Positions 11,036 through 23,066 are shown, counted from the stretch's first letter. The stretch is DNA of 64,000 nucleotides from Rosa chinensis (GCF_002994745.2 NC_037090.1:41812001-41876000); one strand, 5' to 3'. Notes: generated by a model not told the origin, from the letters alone. Translations and numbers: made by a program.

Positions 11036-13314
11036 GACCTGTGATTTTTCCGGTGAGATTTTTCCAGCAACTTTTTTCGGCCAAATTTTCCGGCGACGTA
11101 TTTCAAAGTAATTTTTACTAAAAGTTCCCGTTTTTGAAGTTTTAATTCTTTTTCTCTTCTTTTTTCTTGGGGACTTGCAAACTCCCTTCTTCTACCCCCC
11201 TTTCTTCATCATAGGGGAGACCTAATTACGCTGAACTGTGGGGGTTCGTGCTCATTTCAAGCTTAGAGCTTGTTGAGATCTCCAAACTTAGAGTTTGTAG
11301 AGATATGATCGACCACTTACGTCATTGTTTCGATCTAATCCAATACCTCTTGGAATTGAATTTCTTGGAAGCGATTACGCTAAGAAATTCCTAATTTCTT
11401 GGAAGCAATTACTGTAGTGACCTCGATTTTCAATTTAATTTCATATATTTTGTGTGAAATTAATAATGTTCAATTTCACGAATTTTAATCTCAAAGACTT
11501 GCTCTTTCGGGATTATTCGAGAATCGAAGTATAAAGAAATAACAAAAGCTCGAAACGTACGATTTTAGAAGTTGACTTTTTATACGTTCGGATTTTGTGA
11601 AAACTTCCTTCACGAAAGTCGTAGGGCGCGTCGATACGAGTTCGCACATATGTGGATCGTGAGAATCGGAGTTCGTATGATGGAGTTATCGCATTTTGAA
11701 AAAGTTTCCAAAACGGGTATATATAGAAAAAACCCTAATTTTTTTGGAAAGTTTCCATTTTCGTCCGGCCTCCTTTTTTTGGAAATACTGTTTCTCTTCT
11801 CTCTCTCTCGTTTCCGCCCGAACTCAGAAACAGAGCACAAGCTCTTCGTGCATTCTCTCCTCCCTCAGGCCACCAAACGGCGTCGGACCACCTCCATTGT
11901 CTTCGTCTCGACCTTGCGCAGCTGCCAGGGGCAGCCATGAGCCGCGACACAGCCGGCAGCGGCGGTGGGAAGCTCCGAACGGTTTAAGCCCGATTTCGTT
12001 CCAATCGTGATATCTCGAGCTACAAGCCACCAAAGCTCATCAAACTTCACCCACAAGCTCGCCTCAACCTCCTAAAGCTTCCAAAAGCAACCTTGCACGG
12101 CGGCGTGGCCTGTGGCGGCGACTGGAAGCTCACCCCGATCTAGATCGAAACCGGACTGTGGAGCTTGATATCTCGAGTTGTAGAGGTTCGTTTTGAGTGA
12201 TTATTGAACTGGGGAGCTCGGCATGAGTTTCTGAACAAATCTCCAGAAGGGATCGAAGCCATTGGAGGACGTTTTTACGTCGAACTGGAGCTCGCCGGTT
12301 TCTGCAGATTTTCCGGCCAACTCGACTGTTTTGGTATTTTTCAACCTCTTCCTGTTATTTTCTGATCTTGTGCTAGTTATGAATATTGACCAGCATGTTA
12401 AAATGAAGAAGAGAAAATTGGCCCCGACACCATTGGTGGTGGTCGGCGGCGGCTCTGCCATTAACTCCGGCGGCCCTTTCCGGCCACCTCCGGGAGTCTA
12501 AAATGTAGTTTCTGTACATTTTATGATTCTACATTTCAATACGATCATTTCGGCATATTGTACGCATTTTTCGGATATCGTATGGTTTAGTTATGAATTT
12601 TTAGATTTTGATCGATTTCGATCGTTTGATTTTTGATCTGAAAAATTTGGACCGTCCGATGGACTTAAAGTTTTGATATGATGATTGTATGACTGTCCCA
12701 ATGACTTTGTGTGGTCACGGGCGAAGATCCGACCGTTGGATTTTCGTATAATTGTAAAACAGTGATTAGGGAGGCGATTCGTGAGAATCTATCCGTCAGA
12801 TTTTCATTTAATTTTGTTTGGATGTTTCCAAGGGTGATCCGTGAGGATCAGGCCGTTGGATCATCGTTTAAATTCGATCCGTCCGTTGGATCATCCTTGT
12901 TTTAGAAGCCGACCTTTGGATCATCGCTTAAGTTTATTTCGTATTTCGTTTGCTAAGCAAAGACCGTACTTGATTAGGTACTTGACGATTGAGTTGACGA
13001 GTGTGTGGATTATTTTGATTTTGATTTATAGAAGACGCAGCTGGATTAGAGGTGAGTAAATCTCACATGGTTCGTTTATGAACCGAGTCGTTATTATTCG
13101 GAATGGATTGATAATTGTTTATCGCTTTCAAAAATAAGTTTTGTTTGAAATAATATGAGCTCGATCGACTACGGTTCATAGGGCTACGGCTCACAGGTAA
13201 TGAAAATGAATTTAAAATGAATTTCTTGATTATATCATAATGTGTTGATTATTGTGTAAAAGTGTGTTTTGCTTGAGGAAAGTGTTTGAGTCATGTTGCG
13301 ATTCGTTTTAAATG

Positions 13315-13486
13315 TATTGTTCTGAGGACGGGGGCGTCCAAAGTTCGACGGTTTAATGATAACCGAAGTAGGATTGTTCTGAGGACGGGGGAGTCCAAAG
13401 TTCGACGGTTTAATAGTAACCGAAGTAGGATTGTTCTGAGGACGGGGGCGTCCAAAGTCCGACGGTTTAATAGTAACCGAAGTGCA
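13315..13486. repeat. 57-bp minisatellite, three copies, inside solo LTR
   Basis: The word TTCTGAGGACGGGGG recurs at 13319, 13376 and 13433, and each unit ends in GGTTTAATRRTAACCGAAG. The period is 57 bp with few differences. Because 57 is a multiple of three, an open frame runs through the repeat on both strands, which explains the repetitive peptides predicted there. Confidence 0.9.
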
Positions 13487-13684
13487 TGATATCGGGATAC
13501 CAAGCCTTTAGCCGGGTGATTGGTTACGATTCAGTTAGAGCTCTAGTCTGTCTGCAGTTGTACTTCTTGGGGGATAACTTTGTGTTATGGCACTAAAGGG
13601 TACATGTTTTTAAAAGAGAGTTTTGAGTGTATGATTTCTTTTGTTGTCCGAGGAGGGACTTGATTTTATACTAGGGTATGAGTT

Positions 13685-13925
13685 GAGATAATATGATTTA
13701 TTGGGTGTTGATGGGTGATCATCGACTTTAGTTTGGAGTTGATGGGTGATCATCGATTTTAGTGTGAGTTGTTTGACTTCCTTATTGATTTTCCGTTTCA
13801 TTCTAATGGTCGATTTTAATTGTAATCTCCTGAACTAAACTTTCGACGCAAGGATTACTATAATTTGAATTGGGTGACTTTAGTGATCTCCTGAACTAAA
13901 CTTTCGATGCAGGGATTACTAATTG
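13685..13925. repeat. Two further short duplications inside solo LTR
   Basis: GATGGGTGATCATCGA occurs twice, about 32 bp apart (13709 and 13741). A unit containing TCTCCTGAACTAAACTTTCG is duplicated about 59 bp apart (about 13826 and 13885). Confidence 0.8.
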
Positions 13926-14525
13926 TTACCTAATGTGATTGTATGTTTGATTGTGTTTTGCGGAGTTAAATGTTGATGTTTTAATTTATCTCACGAGCTG
14001 AGAAATTATAAGCATGCGTGACGTGAGTCACTTTAATTTAGATTACTCATACGGGCTGAAAGGCTTACCGGGTTTGTTTTGTTCAATCCCGGTGCACTAT
14101 TTTATGGTGTAGGGTTTATTGTGCAGGTTAGAATATCGGGTGATCGTTATCGAAGCTGAGGTGGACTTTCCGTCACGTGGGTGTAGAAGGGCGCTTATAC
14201 TTGTAGTCTTCCGCTGTGTAGTGAATTGGTGAGAGTGGTTACGCGTTGAATTGATATTCAGTTTAATTTGTAAACTATTGTAATGTAATATGTGACTCTA
14301 AAGAACGAGTCGGTATTGACATTGTGAGTTTAGTTTGTCTGTTACTTAGTTTAAATGAAAAAAATTTTCTATATGTGTTTTCTTGTGCTTATTATTTTTC
14401 GCGTTTCGGATTCGAATATCTTTATTCGAAATTCGGGGCGTGACAATTACGCTCAGAAATTTTATATGTTTTCGTGGTAGCTTTTTCCGCTCCGAAACTA
14501 ACCTTTTTTCTTATTCTCTTTCAGG

Positions 14526-15414
14526 ATGAGTAACCTGAACAAATTGGACTTTGCTCCATTGGGAACAGCTGGCTCTGGATATCACAGGTGGGTTCGTGAT
14601 GTCTGTCAGCATCTCAAGGCCTATGGAATTCTGGATATGATTCTCGAGCCTAGCCAGGACGTGCTAACTGTTGAGGAAGCTCAAGCTTTGGAAGCAAATA
14701 GAGCAGCTTTAGAGGCAAATAAGGCGAAAGCCATCATCCTAATGACTCGTCATATGGATGATTCGCTCCAGTACGAGTATATGAATAAAAAAGACCCCAG
14801 AAGGCTGTGGGTCTCACTCAAAGAAAGATTTGCCAACGTCCGTAACTCCTTGCTTCTTGACCTAGAAGTGAGATGGCATAGCCTCAGCTTCTGTGATTTC
14901 AAGTCAGTTCTTGACTATAACTCGAAAGCACTTCATATTAAATCCTTAATGGAATTATGTGGTAAAGAGATCATAGATGCGATGTTGATTGAGAAGACTC
15001 TCTCTACATTCCCCGTCTCTGCATTGATGGTTACTAAGAACTATCGAATCGATGTTACTGCATGACGGATCACAAGGTTTCATGAGCTTATTGGAGCTAT
15101 GAATGTCGCTGAAAAGCATGACAACATCCTTGTGAAGAACTATAATTTGAGATCCATGGAAACAGAGCATATTCCAGAATCCAATTATAGTCGCGCCCCT
15201 AAGAGAGGGCACCAAGAGCGAAATCCTAATCTTAGGGATACTTCTGGACGTTCTGGTCTATATAATCACTCTACTTGGGAAGGTAATCGCCAAAATAAGC
15301 GAACACGGAACCGAAGAGGTCAACGTGGAAAGAGAGAGGGAGGCAACGCCTCTGGCCATGTTGGTGCCGCCACCAACATTAAGAGCCATCTAAATGACGC
15401 TGATACACTCAAAG
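14526..15414 (+). pseudogene. gag: Copia gag (UBN2-like), one stop and 3'-truncated
   Basis: Encodes the capsid protein of a plant Copia element of the kind beginning M-S-N-L-N-K-L-x-F. The first 179 codons form a UBN2/gag-like helical domain (W-V-R-D, W-V-S-L-K-E-R-F, F-K-S-V-x-x-Y). A TGA follows at 15063-15065 (GCA TGA CGG), where a CGA codon is the likely parent. The frame then continues to an R/G-rich, nucleic-acid-binding tail (RGQRGKREGG). The reading frame meets the end of an Athila-like LTR at 15415. The stop looks like a cytosine-to-thymine change. The element is dead by both lesions. Confidence 0.8.
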
Positions 15415-16137
15415 TGAGTGCCAATTTAAAACCCTGCATCAGATTGTAGTATAGAGTAAGTAGGATATCGTTCTAACCGGGGATTGAGGGTGCTCCTGTC
15501 ATTTAAACGTCAAAGAAAGAAGAATTAATTACAAGTATACAATATGTACGAAAAATTACAAAATATTAAGGAGATTTCGAAAGTATTTGTATTTCTAATC
15601 TAAATTAACTACTTTACAATGATCAATCAATCTATGAATCAAAATAGATAAGGGGTGATAAAGAATATGTACGATGAAGTTAACAATCATTAACACAAAA
15701 AAGAGTTTTCTAATCATAAATCACGGATCAAAAAATGTGAATGAAGAAATCAATCAAGAACAAAGATGAACGCCTACAAAGTTCTTTTTACTTTCCTTAA
15801 TTAATTAACTAAATGAACGCACCATAGTTAACCCTATTAAACATGCAATGCTAGTCATAGAACGCTACTCACTAACAAAACATATTTAACACATAAAGAT
15901 CAATGAAAGTTTGATTGATTTAAGCCAAGAACACAAGTTGGAACGTCATACAAGTATGCAAGACTCTTCATTGATTTACCTAAGGAATTATAGGTTTTCC
16001 ACTTGACAATTAAGACCTAGAACGCTAGCAATCTTAATTTGGATTCAATTACATGCTCAATATTCTAAGTTTGCAACCAAAGAACACAAAACACATAAAA
16101 GGTGGGATTGAAGCACAAAATCAATGAACTTAAATCA
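15415..16137 (-). mobile_element. Truncated Athila-like LTR, minus orientation
   Basis: It begins TGAGTGCCAATTTAAAACCC and contains CCGGGGATTGAGGG about 60 bp in, the same arrangement as in the LTRs of the three Gypsy elements further right when read in minus sense. The body is AT-rich like those LTRs. The other end is missing because the sequence is cut by CACTA-type DNA at 16138. No internal region or partner LTR was seen. Confidence 0.65.
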
Positions 16138-16435
16138 CACTACAAGAAAAAACAAAAAATGTGACAAATGAAATTCCTCACAAAAAGTCTAAATTCCTCA
16201 CTGATAATCATCAGTGAGGAAATTCAGTCATCGCAAATTTTCCTCGCTTAAACCCCCTCACGGATTACTATATGTGAGGACTTTTGATTTCCTCACAAAT
16301 GAAAAATTGCGAGGAATGCATATTTCTCGTAAATTAAAAATGGTGAGGAATGCATATTCCTTGCAAATTGAAAATTACGAGGAATGTATATTCCTCTCAA
16401 ACTAATATTTATGAGGCTCTTGTATCCTCACATTT
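16138..16435. mobile_element. CACTA-type terminus with subterminal repeats
   Basis: It starts CACTACAAGAAAAAAC, a terminus known from plant CACTA transposons. The next 300 bp hold about a dozen copies of TCCTCAC or GTGAGGA in both orientations, as expected for subterminal transposase-binding repeats. A perfect 12-bp stem with a 4-nt loop lies at about 16193-16220 (TTCCTCACTGAT and its complement). The opposite end of the element was not found in the window, so its extent is unknown. Confidence 0.6.
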
Positions 16436-18346
16436 AAGAATATGCAAGGCCATTGTTGCTCATTTCACAAATATTTTGTTTTTTCTTTTAAATTTCACTT
16501 GTTTGAAGATAAACCACTGATATAAGACAACTAAACAATTGATCAATAACACTTTCAGACTTATATTAAATAAAGAGTAGTTATTACATACATGGTTCCT
16601 CAATTGCAAAAACAAAATATCTTAGAAGATATTTAGTTGCTTAATTACATGTGCAAAAGATACCTCCTAAGTGGTGGTGCATGAAAATCAAGGTATCAAT
16701 GTCTTCAATATCATTAATCCTACTACAAAGCATACCATTATTGTTGCTACTTGCTAGTAAAATACGCCCATGTAATTTGTTAGAGATCACCTTTAACTTT
16801 GCATACTACTTGGCTATTATTGGAAGCTTGTCATCCAAAGTCACTTGTATGCCTCTTGAGCTTTGCCCTAACATATCTCCTCTTCTTCATTTTCTCCTAC
16901 AGCAAAATGAAAGGAGATGACTATATAGCCAACAAACATCCAAAAAATTTATATCACTAGTCAGTTTAACAATAATCTGACATTGATCAACCCACAACAC
17001 TTGTTGTATACCAGCAAAGACGTATCAAAAAATAGTACTGTAAGGATGATATTAATTTGAAAACTGAAGGAACAATCACAGTGCATGACCATAGCTAGGA
17101 AAAAGTAGGATAACAATACTAGATCACATATATGATCTAGTATATGGTTTCTGAGAACAGAGGAAGTGAACAACCTTTTGTCCTTTCCACTTGTGACTTG
17201 GACCCAGAAAAGAAACAAGCGTCTTTCCATAACATTTGAGACAGGGCCACTTGCAAAGCTACTGATTGATATGAAATTTAAAATATTTGTACCTGAACTC
17301 TTAATGTGTGTTGCCAAGGTGCTAGCCTTTGATGGGATTAGGGGCTCGTGCATGAGAAGCTCGAGATGGCTGAGGAACTATGTGTGCGGGTCAAGATGCT
17401 GGTGTTGGTTGAGGAGCTAGAATTGTATCTGAGTGTGGAGACAATATGAACTTAAGTCTTTTTCCCACTGAGGTTTCATCTGCACTGTAAAATCACAAAA
17501 TGTAAGAATACAATTAAACATCATGACCAACCAAAATGTTTTTGTGTGTGTGTGTTACTTAACAGACAGAAAAATAAAAATAAATAAAGTTAGTTTTACA
17601 GAGAGTTTAGGAGCTAGAATTGTATCCGAGTGTGGAGACAATCTGAACCTAGTCTTTTTCCCATTGAGATTTCATTTGCTCTGTAAAATCACGAAAAGTA
17701 AGAATACAATTAAACATCATTACCAACCAAAATGTTTTTGTGTGTGTGTATTACTTAAGATACCAAAAAAAAAATTAAGTTAGTTTTACAGAGAAACACC
17801 TAAGCATAGAACATTAGCATAACTAACTCACTCAAGCTTAATGACTCAATGACTATCAAGCAGAAGATTGCAGAGCAACTTTAAATGTTGATTGTATATA
17901 AGTTAAAAATAATCCAAGTAGCTACAAATCTACAACAACTAAACCCATACCTTGTTCATCAATTCAGAAACATAATCATTTTTTTTTCTCTTGTCTCTGT
18001 ATTCATCTACTTAACTCCAATTTCCTTTGCAAGAGAACTTATCAAACTGCTTCAACTTGCAAAGAAATCACAAAACTCCTTGCAATGGAAGTCAATGGAA
18101 CCAATTCCAATTAAAAGCTTGTGAAGTTTACCTTGACAGGATTTTTAGATTGGCATTGATGTCCTCTGGCTTTTCCTTTGCACAAGAAAGAAAAAAGGTA
18201 TAAAGTTTAAAAAGCAAAGGCAGCAACGCCAATAAAAGAAGAGCAAGAGAATTATACATATATGGTGTATCATACATATATTTCGAGAGGAACAAGGGGA
18301 TGAATTCAATCAAACCAGTTTTATATACACAAAGATACACAATATA
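16436..18346. other. Unassigned AT-rich DNA with a tandem duplication
   Basis: No gene is supported. It may be the interior of the CACTA element at 16138. A segment of about 180 bp is duplicated in tandem: GGAGCTAGAATTGTAT begins at about 17411 and again at about 17610, and each copy contains a TG microsatellite (17547 and 17739). The minus strand has some splice-like signals around 17150-17300, but no recognisable protein. Confidence 0.4.
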
Positions 18347-19282
18347 GTTTCACACAGGAACGGAACTAGAGGGGGCTGGGTTGTGCTGCAGCCCACCCCA
18401 GTTTTTTGGAAAAGAATTTCAAGCTAGGCAAGAAATGATGAGATCAGAAATTTTCAGCATTGACCATTCCCTCTTCAAATGCTCACAGCCAGAGATAAAA
18501 AAGTCCGAATGGAGTGATTCCGCTTAAACTAGAAAGTGCACTCATAAAGCTTTCCATCCATATAAAGTAGGTCACCCAATTTCCACTCAAGTGAAAATGG
18601 TAGCTTGTCAAAGTTGATAAACTGTTCTGCAAACTGCTGCAGACCTATAGTCACTTAAACTGCTATTTCTCGAAATCCAGAAGATTGAAAAGGATGAAAC
18701 CATCTGGAACAGAAACTAGACACATTTCCCCTTCTTCCCATAAAAATTCACACTCCAATTAAATTTGAATAGAAAAATATAGGCTTGCAAGTTCACCGTT
18801 CTATTATGCAGATTCTGCTGTAAGCTGATTCTAATATTGGTGTACTTGGTTGGCTATTGTGCAGCTAAAGGGCACAAAATTAAAAACTGTTTCTCAGGCA
18901 TATGTGAGACATGCAGGTCTAACTTCCTGCAAATTTTAAACTCCTTATTCCCGCTAGTTTAGGAACTATAGCCTTCCAAAGTCAATCTACAATAACTTTT
19001 TATGTTCTGACTCTCCAGTATTCCAATCAATATTCCATCAGTTTTACGATTCCAAATGAAAATCCTTTTACAGAAAAATACTAGACATAGAGAAATACAA
19101 ACCCACAAAATTTCAGAGCTTATGCTCTCCTAAGGTGAGAAATATAAGCCTCCAAAGTTGATTGATATTTCTGACATAAAACTGCTTAACGTGAAATAAA
19201 TAAATAAAACTTGAGGAAGAATTTGGCAACCTAAGATTTATACCCCTCAATTTAATTTTCTGGTTCCGTCCCTAGTTTCACA
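18347..19282. mobile_element. Non-autonomous hAT-like element, 920 bp
   Basis: The element body is 18355-19274. Terminal inverted repeats are CAGGAACGGAACTAGA on the left and TAGGGACGGAACCAGA (as complement) on the right. The 8-bp target duplication GTTTCACA is exact (18347-18354 and 19275-19282). TIR type and 8-bp duplication both fit the hAT superfamily. There is no transposase frame, so it depends on a partner. Confidence 0.8.
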
Positions 19283-20587
19283 TAATCAATCAACCATTGC
19301 CCAAACAGAATTATCATATTCAGACTCGTAACAGCCAAAATCCAATTCAATCATAACCAAAACTATAAAAGACGAAGATGATATTCAAAATTATACCTGG
19401 ATATGAGGGAGTATTTCAATTGGTAGCACAAACAAACCACCTATAAACACCCAAAGACAAAAATGTAATTAGCAACTGCACCATACCAAACCAGTAACTT
19501 CATCCATACATAAAAGTTTGCTTACAGTGAAACGACCCGACTCACCATAATATGCACCTTCTTTACACGTGCTCTTCAACTACAGAAACAGTATTCTAGA
19601 TTAGCAATATCGAAAATTCATATTGTATAAAACCAAATGAGATACTGAAACCATAATTTAAAGTATCCACTAGAAACTAGTTTCAATAAAATCATAAAAT
19701 TCGAAAAACAATAAAATTCTGAATCCATTGAATCAAACACTGAAATGCTGAAATTCTGTTCTGGTTTACTCAGTGTACTCAAAGTCCTGACTTGAAACGC
19801 TCCCTGCAAGAGTATCATTTGGCATTGGTAACCTAGTCAACAATTTTCGGTGTCAAATTTTTCTGGGTATTTCTAAAATCAAAAGTAATGAGAATACCCC
19901 TTTTGACGGCATAGTAAGAATCCTCTGCAGCAACTTTGATAGCTCCGATCTGAACCAAACAACACAAATGAAAACCCAGAAAAACAAAAAGAGACATTTA
20001 CATTGGGTGGAAAAGAAGAAAGAGAAAACATATGGTTGCGCTCTTCAAGAAAGCATCGGCGATGTCATTCAGCAATGGACTACCTAGTCATTCAGAAAAG
20101 TGCGAATGAAATTTCAGATGAGTGGAAGAAAAAATTAAACCAAAGCATGTAGTTTATGCGGGGGTTTGGGGAGGAGGAGAAGATCGAATTAGGAGGGATA
20201 GCTAGTCGCACGAGGTTGGCCAGCCGTCCGCCGTAGTTATCTGTGACGAGAGATACCCTAAGTCGGGAGATGGAGGGATGAGCCAAGAGAGATGGAGGAG
20301 GCTTTTTCTTTCCATGTCAGATGAAAGAAGGAGAGCTTGGCTAGCTAATCTCTAGAATTATTGTATACATTGTGGTTGTTTTGTTATCTTGCTTGATGTT
20401 TGTCTTCATTGCATAAATTGTCATTTTATTTTGTATTTCATGTTTTTACCTTGGTGAACGTTTGATTCTTGTTAATGTTCATATTCAAATAAATAATCGA
20501 TGCTATTCATTGATTTGATACCTTACGTGTTATTTGGATGTGAATTAATTCACTATTTGTTTGAATGTTTTTTGGTAGGTACTATAG
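19283..20587. other. Unassigned DNA before the Harbinger transposase
   Basis: Mostly AT-rich with no supported coding region. A G-rich patch at 20155-20300 could be a promoter or 5' UTR on the minus strand. The left end of the Harbinger element may lie here, but I found no matching terminal repeat. Confidence 0.35.
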
Positions 20588-21979
20588 ATGATAATAGACA
20601 TGGAAGATAGTGACTCGGATAGTTCTTCAGAACTAGATGAAATGGCACAACACATGATCATTTGTATGAACATTTATGATTATTGGTCTTCATACATAGA
20701 CAAGGTTCCTTGCCATACATTGATTCTATCTGGAGCTGAATATGTGCAAGAGTTGCTGAATGGACATCCAGATAGAATGTATAACTCATTTCGTATGGAT
20801 AAACATGTATTTCAAAGGTTGTGTTGCACGCTTAAGAGTTTAAAGTTATTAGAAGATGATCGACATGTAGGTGTCCAAGAAGCTGTGGCGATTTTCTTAT
20901 ATATAATATCTCATAGTGAGCGTATGAGCGTATGAGAATGGCTGCTGAGCGCTTTCAACGGTCAAAGGATACTATTCACCGACAGTTTAAGCATGTATTA
21001 ACAGCTTTGTGTATGTTATCACCAAATATTATACGTCCTCAAAGTTAAGGAGAAACACCTCCTGAAATTTTGAACAATCCAAAGTTTTATCCATATTTTG
21101 AGGTAAAGAATTATTATGAATGAAGTTATTTGTGTTTTATTTTGTTTTATTTGCTCCCTAATATTTATTTATTTTATGACAGAAATGTATTGGGGCAATT
21201 GATGGAACACATGTCGCTGCATGGGCTCCAGCTCAGAAACAAACTTCATATCGTGGTATGAAGGTTCTTGTTACCCAAAATGCCATGTGTGCATGCTCTT
21301 TTGACATGATGTTCACCTTTGTTTACACTGGATGGGAAGGGACTGCAAATGATTCTAGGATCTTTGCAGATGTAGTGACCAGGCCAGAAAATAAATTCCC
21401 GTTTCCAAATGAAGGTACTAAACCACGTAACTTTTTTCTATGGCTGTCTAAACTAAAAATACATATCCTTTCCTTTGATTTTGACATGCACAAAATAATT
21501 TTGAAAAAAAGAAAACAAGATATTATTATGTTGTGGATGTTGGATACACAAACATGCCAGGATTCTTAGCTCCTTATCGAGGTGAGCGGTATCATTTGCG
21601 TGATTATAGAGGACCTCGTCATACACCGAGAGGCCCTAGGGAGTTGTTCAATTACAGACATTCTTCATTGCGAAATGTAATTGAGCGATGTTTTGGTGTA
21701 CTGAAAGCGCGTTTTCCAATTTTAAAATATATGCCTAATTATCCTCCAAGAAGGCAACGGCGTATACCTATTGCATGTTGTGTTTTACACAATTTTATTC
21801 TGAAGGAAGCTCGTCGCGACAGATTGTTTGAAGCTTTTGATGTAGAAGATATGATTTTTGAGGAGGAAAACAGTACACCGGCGAACTTAGATATGTCACA
21901 AGAGAACCTTGCACAGATGACTAATGTTAGAAATGAAATTGCAGAAGACTTGTGGCAAGATTTTATCCCTCACCCTTAG
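20588..21979 (+). pseudogene. PIF/Harbinger transposase (DDE_Tnp_4), broken
   Basis: Would cut and paste a PIF/Harbinger DNA transposon. DDE-type blocks are present: GAIDGTHVAAW (first Asp, exon from 21183), EGTANDSRIF (second Asp) and NVIERCFGVLKARFPIL (Glu, about 21680-21730). The N-terminal part has the usual FRMDKHVFQRLC region. Likely introns are 21103-21182 and about 21415-21518. Lesions: an 8-bp tandem duplication GCGTATGA at 20920-20935 shifts the frame, a TAA stands in frame at 21046-21048, and the last intron junction does not restore the frame cleanly. The SANT/Myb partner gene of these elements was not found. The C-terminal 148 residues are uninterrupted. Confidence 0.85.
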
Positions 21980-22292
21980 ATTGTTCGGTGATAATAAATT
22001 TTTCATTCAATTTTTGTCGGGATTATATGATGATATGATGACAACTTTGTTTTAAAGATAACATGAGGAATAAATTATTAACAGTTATATTTATTTCTTT
22101 AAGTAAAATTGTCATTTGTGTATATTATGTAAATTTTCTATACCAAACGTGTTTTCTGTTTTTCATTTTCAGAAAACTATTTTGAAATTTTACCACCGAA
22201 CGCATTCTCAAATCCAGAAAATACAGAATTTAATTTCTCATTTTTGTTTTGCAAAACAATTTTTGGACACACCCTTAAAACCTAATATGGAG
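21980..22292. other. 3' flank of the Harbinger transposase
   Basis: AT-rich. The GGACACACCC near 22265 could be the right terminal region of the Harbinger element, but a matching left end is not visible. Confidence 0.3.
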
Positions 22293-22675
22293 TATGAAAT
22301 AAGGTTCGAAAAATCGCTAGGCGCTAGTCGGGCGGTGGGCTAGGGAGGAGCGCCTAGGCGGTTTTGTATTTTTTAATTTTAATTTTATTTTTATAGGTTT
22401 TATTTATGTAATTAAAAATATATAAAGGATAATAAACTAAATTTTTATCTTCATTCATCCTCAAGAAAAAAATAAACTAAATATTTATTTAATTAACCAT
22501 TTATTTAAGGGATTTTGTCCACTTACCCCATTTTTAGGGATTTTTTTCCCACTTACCCCATTAAGTTTTTTTAATTCTCTCTTACCCAATACACTCTAAG
22601 GGAGTCTTCCCTAATACCTTTTTTTTTGTTTTTAATTTTTTTTAATACCATTTTACCCTCACCCCCTTGTTACTT

Positions 22676-22858
22676 AGAGAGAGAGAGAAAAAAAAAATAG
22701 AAGAGAGAGAAACCATGGGAGACTTCGCCTGAGCCGGTCACCGGCTGCCGGAATCCGGTCACCGGCCGCCGGATTCCGGCCAACTTCGCCGGATTCCGGC
22801 CAACCTCGCCGGATTCCGGCCAACTTTCGCCGGAATCCTGTCGCCGGATTTCGGTCAC
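22676..22858. repeat. CCGG-rich degenerate repeat
   Basis: After a GA microsatellite (22676-22712) a short unit around GCCGGATTCCGGCCAAC recurs four to five times (about 22745-22850). It is much richer in G+C than the surroundings and directly abuts the palindromic minisatellite. Confidence 0.75.
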
Positions 22859-22859
22859 C

Positions 22860-23066
22860 CAATAGACGTCTATTGCCCCCCAATAGACGTCTATTGCCCC
22901 CCAATAGACGTCTATTGCCCCCCCAATAGACGTCTATTGCCCCCCAATAGACGACTATCAGCCATGTATTGCCCCCCAATAGATGACTATCAGCTATGTA
23001 TTGCCCCCAATAGACGACTATCAACCATGTATTGCCCCCAATAGACTCCTATTGCCCCTCAATAGG
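22860..23066. repeat. Palindromic minisatellite, 21-bp unit
   Basis: The 16-bp perfect palindrome CAATAGACGTCTATTG, separated by C-runs, occurs at 22860, 22881, 22902 and 22924. It is followed by three longer variants of about 32-36 bp with GACTATCAGCCATGTATTG-type inserts. Two more copies appear at about 23160-23200. Unit and spacer are very regular over the first four copies. Confidence 0.9.

Larger units (their letters stand above)
11408..14450. mobile_element. Solo LTR (3,033 bp) with 5-bp target duplication
   Basis: The element body is 11413-14445. It starts TGTAGTGACC, ends GGGGCGTGACA, and is flanked by ATTAC on both sides (11408-11412 and 14446-14450). No gag-pol is present, and the flanking Copia leader continues directly across it, so it is a solo LTR left by LTR-LTR recombination. 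The ends are typical of large plant Gypsy LTRs. A TATATATAG box near 11717 followed by a CT-rich tract suggests transcription on the + strand. It has several internal minisatellites. Open frames inside it do not resemble proteins. Confidence 0.85.
10270..15414 (+). mobile_element. Copia LTR retrotransposon, 5' part only
   Basis: The layout is an LTR-like 5' end with a TATAAATAG box at about 10430, a candidate tRNA-primer region around CACGTTATCAGCACGAG (10502-10518), a leader of about 1 kb, and a gag reading frame from 14526. A 31-bp direct repeat (10287-10335 region) sits near the presumed left end. The leader is interrupted by the solo LTR at 11413-14445. gag is cut off at 15414 by an Athila-like LTR. 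No pol is attached, so this copy cannot be autonomous. The left boundary is approximate. Confidence 0.7.

Noticed and set aside
11572..12501. Several overlapping frames of about 60-120 codons
   Set aside because: They lie within the solo LTR, overlap on both strands and resemble nothing.
13286..13503. Repetitive open frames on both strands suggesting a repeat protein
   Set aside because: They are the 57-bp minisatellite inside a solo LTR, open only because the period is a multiple of three.
22860..23066. Regularly spaced palindromes reminiscent of a CRISPR array
   Set aside because: The spacers are simple C-runs, not unique sequences, and the DNA is a plant nuclear genome.
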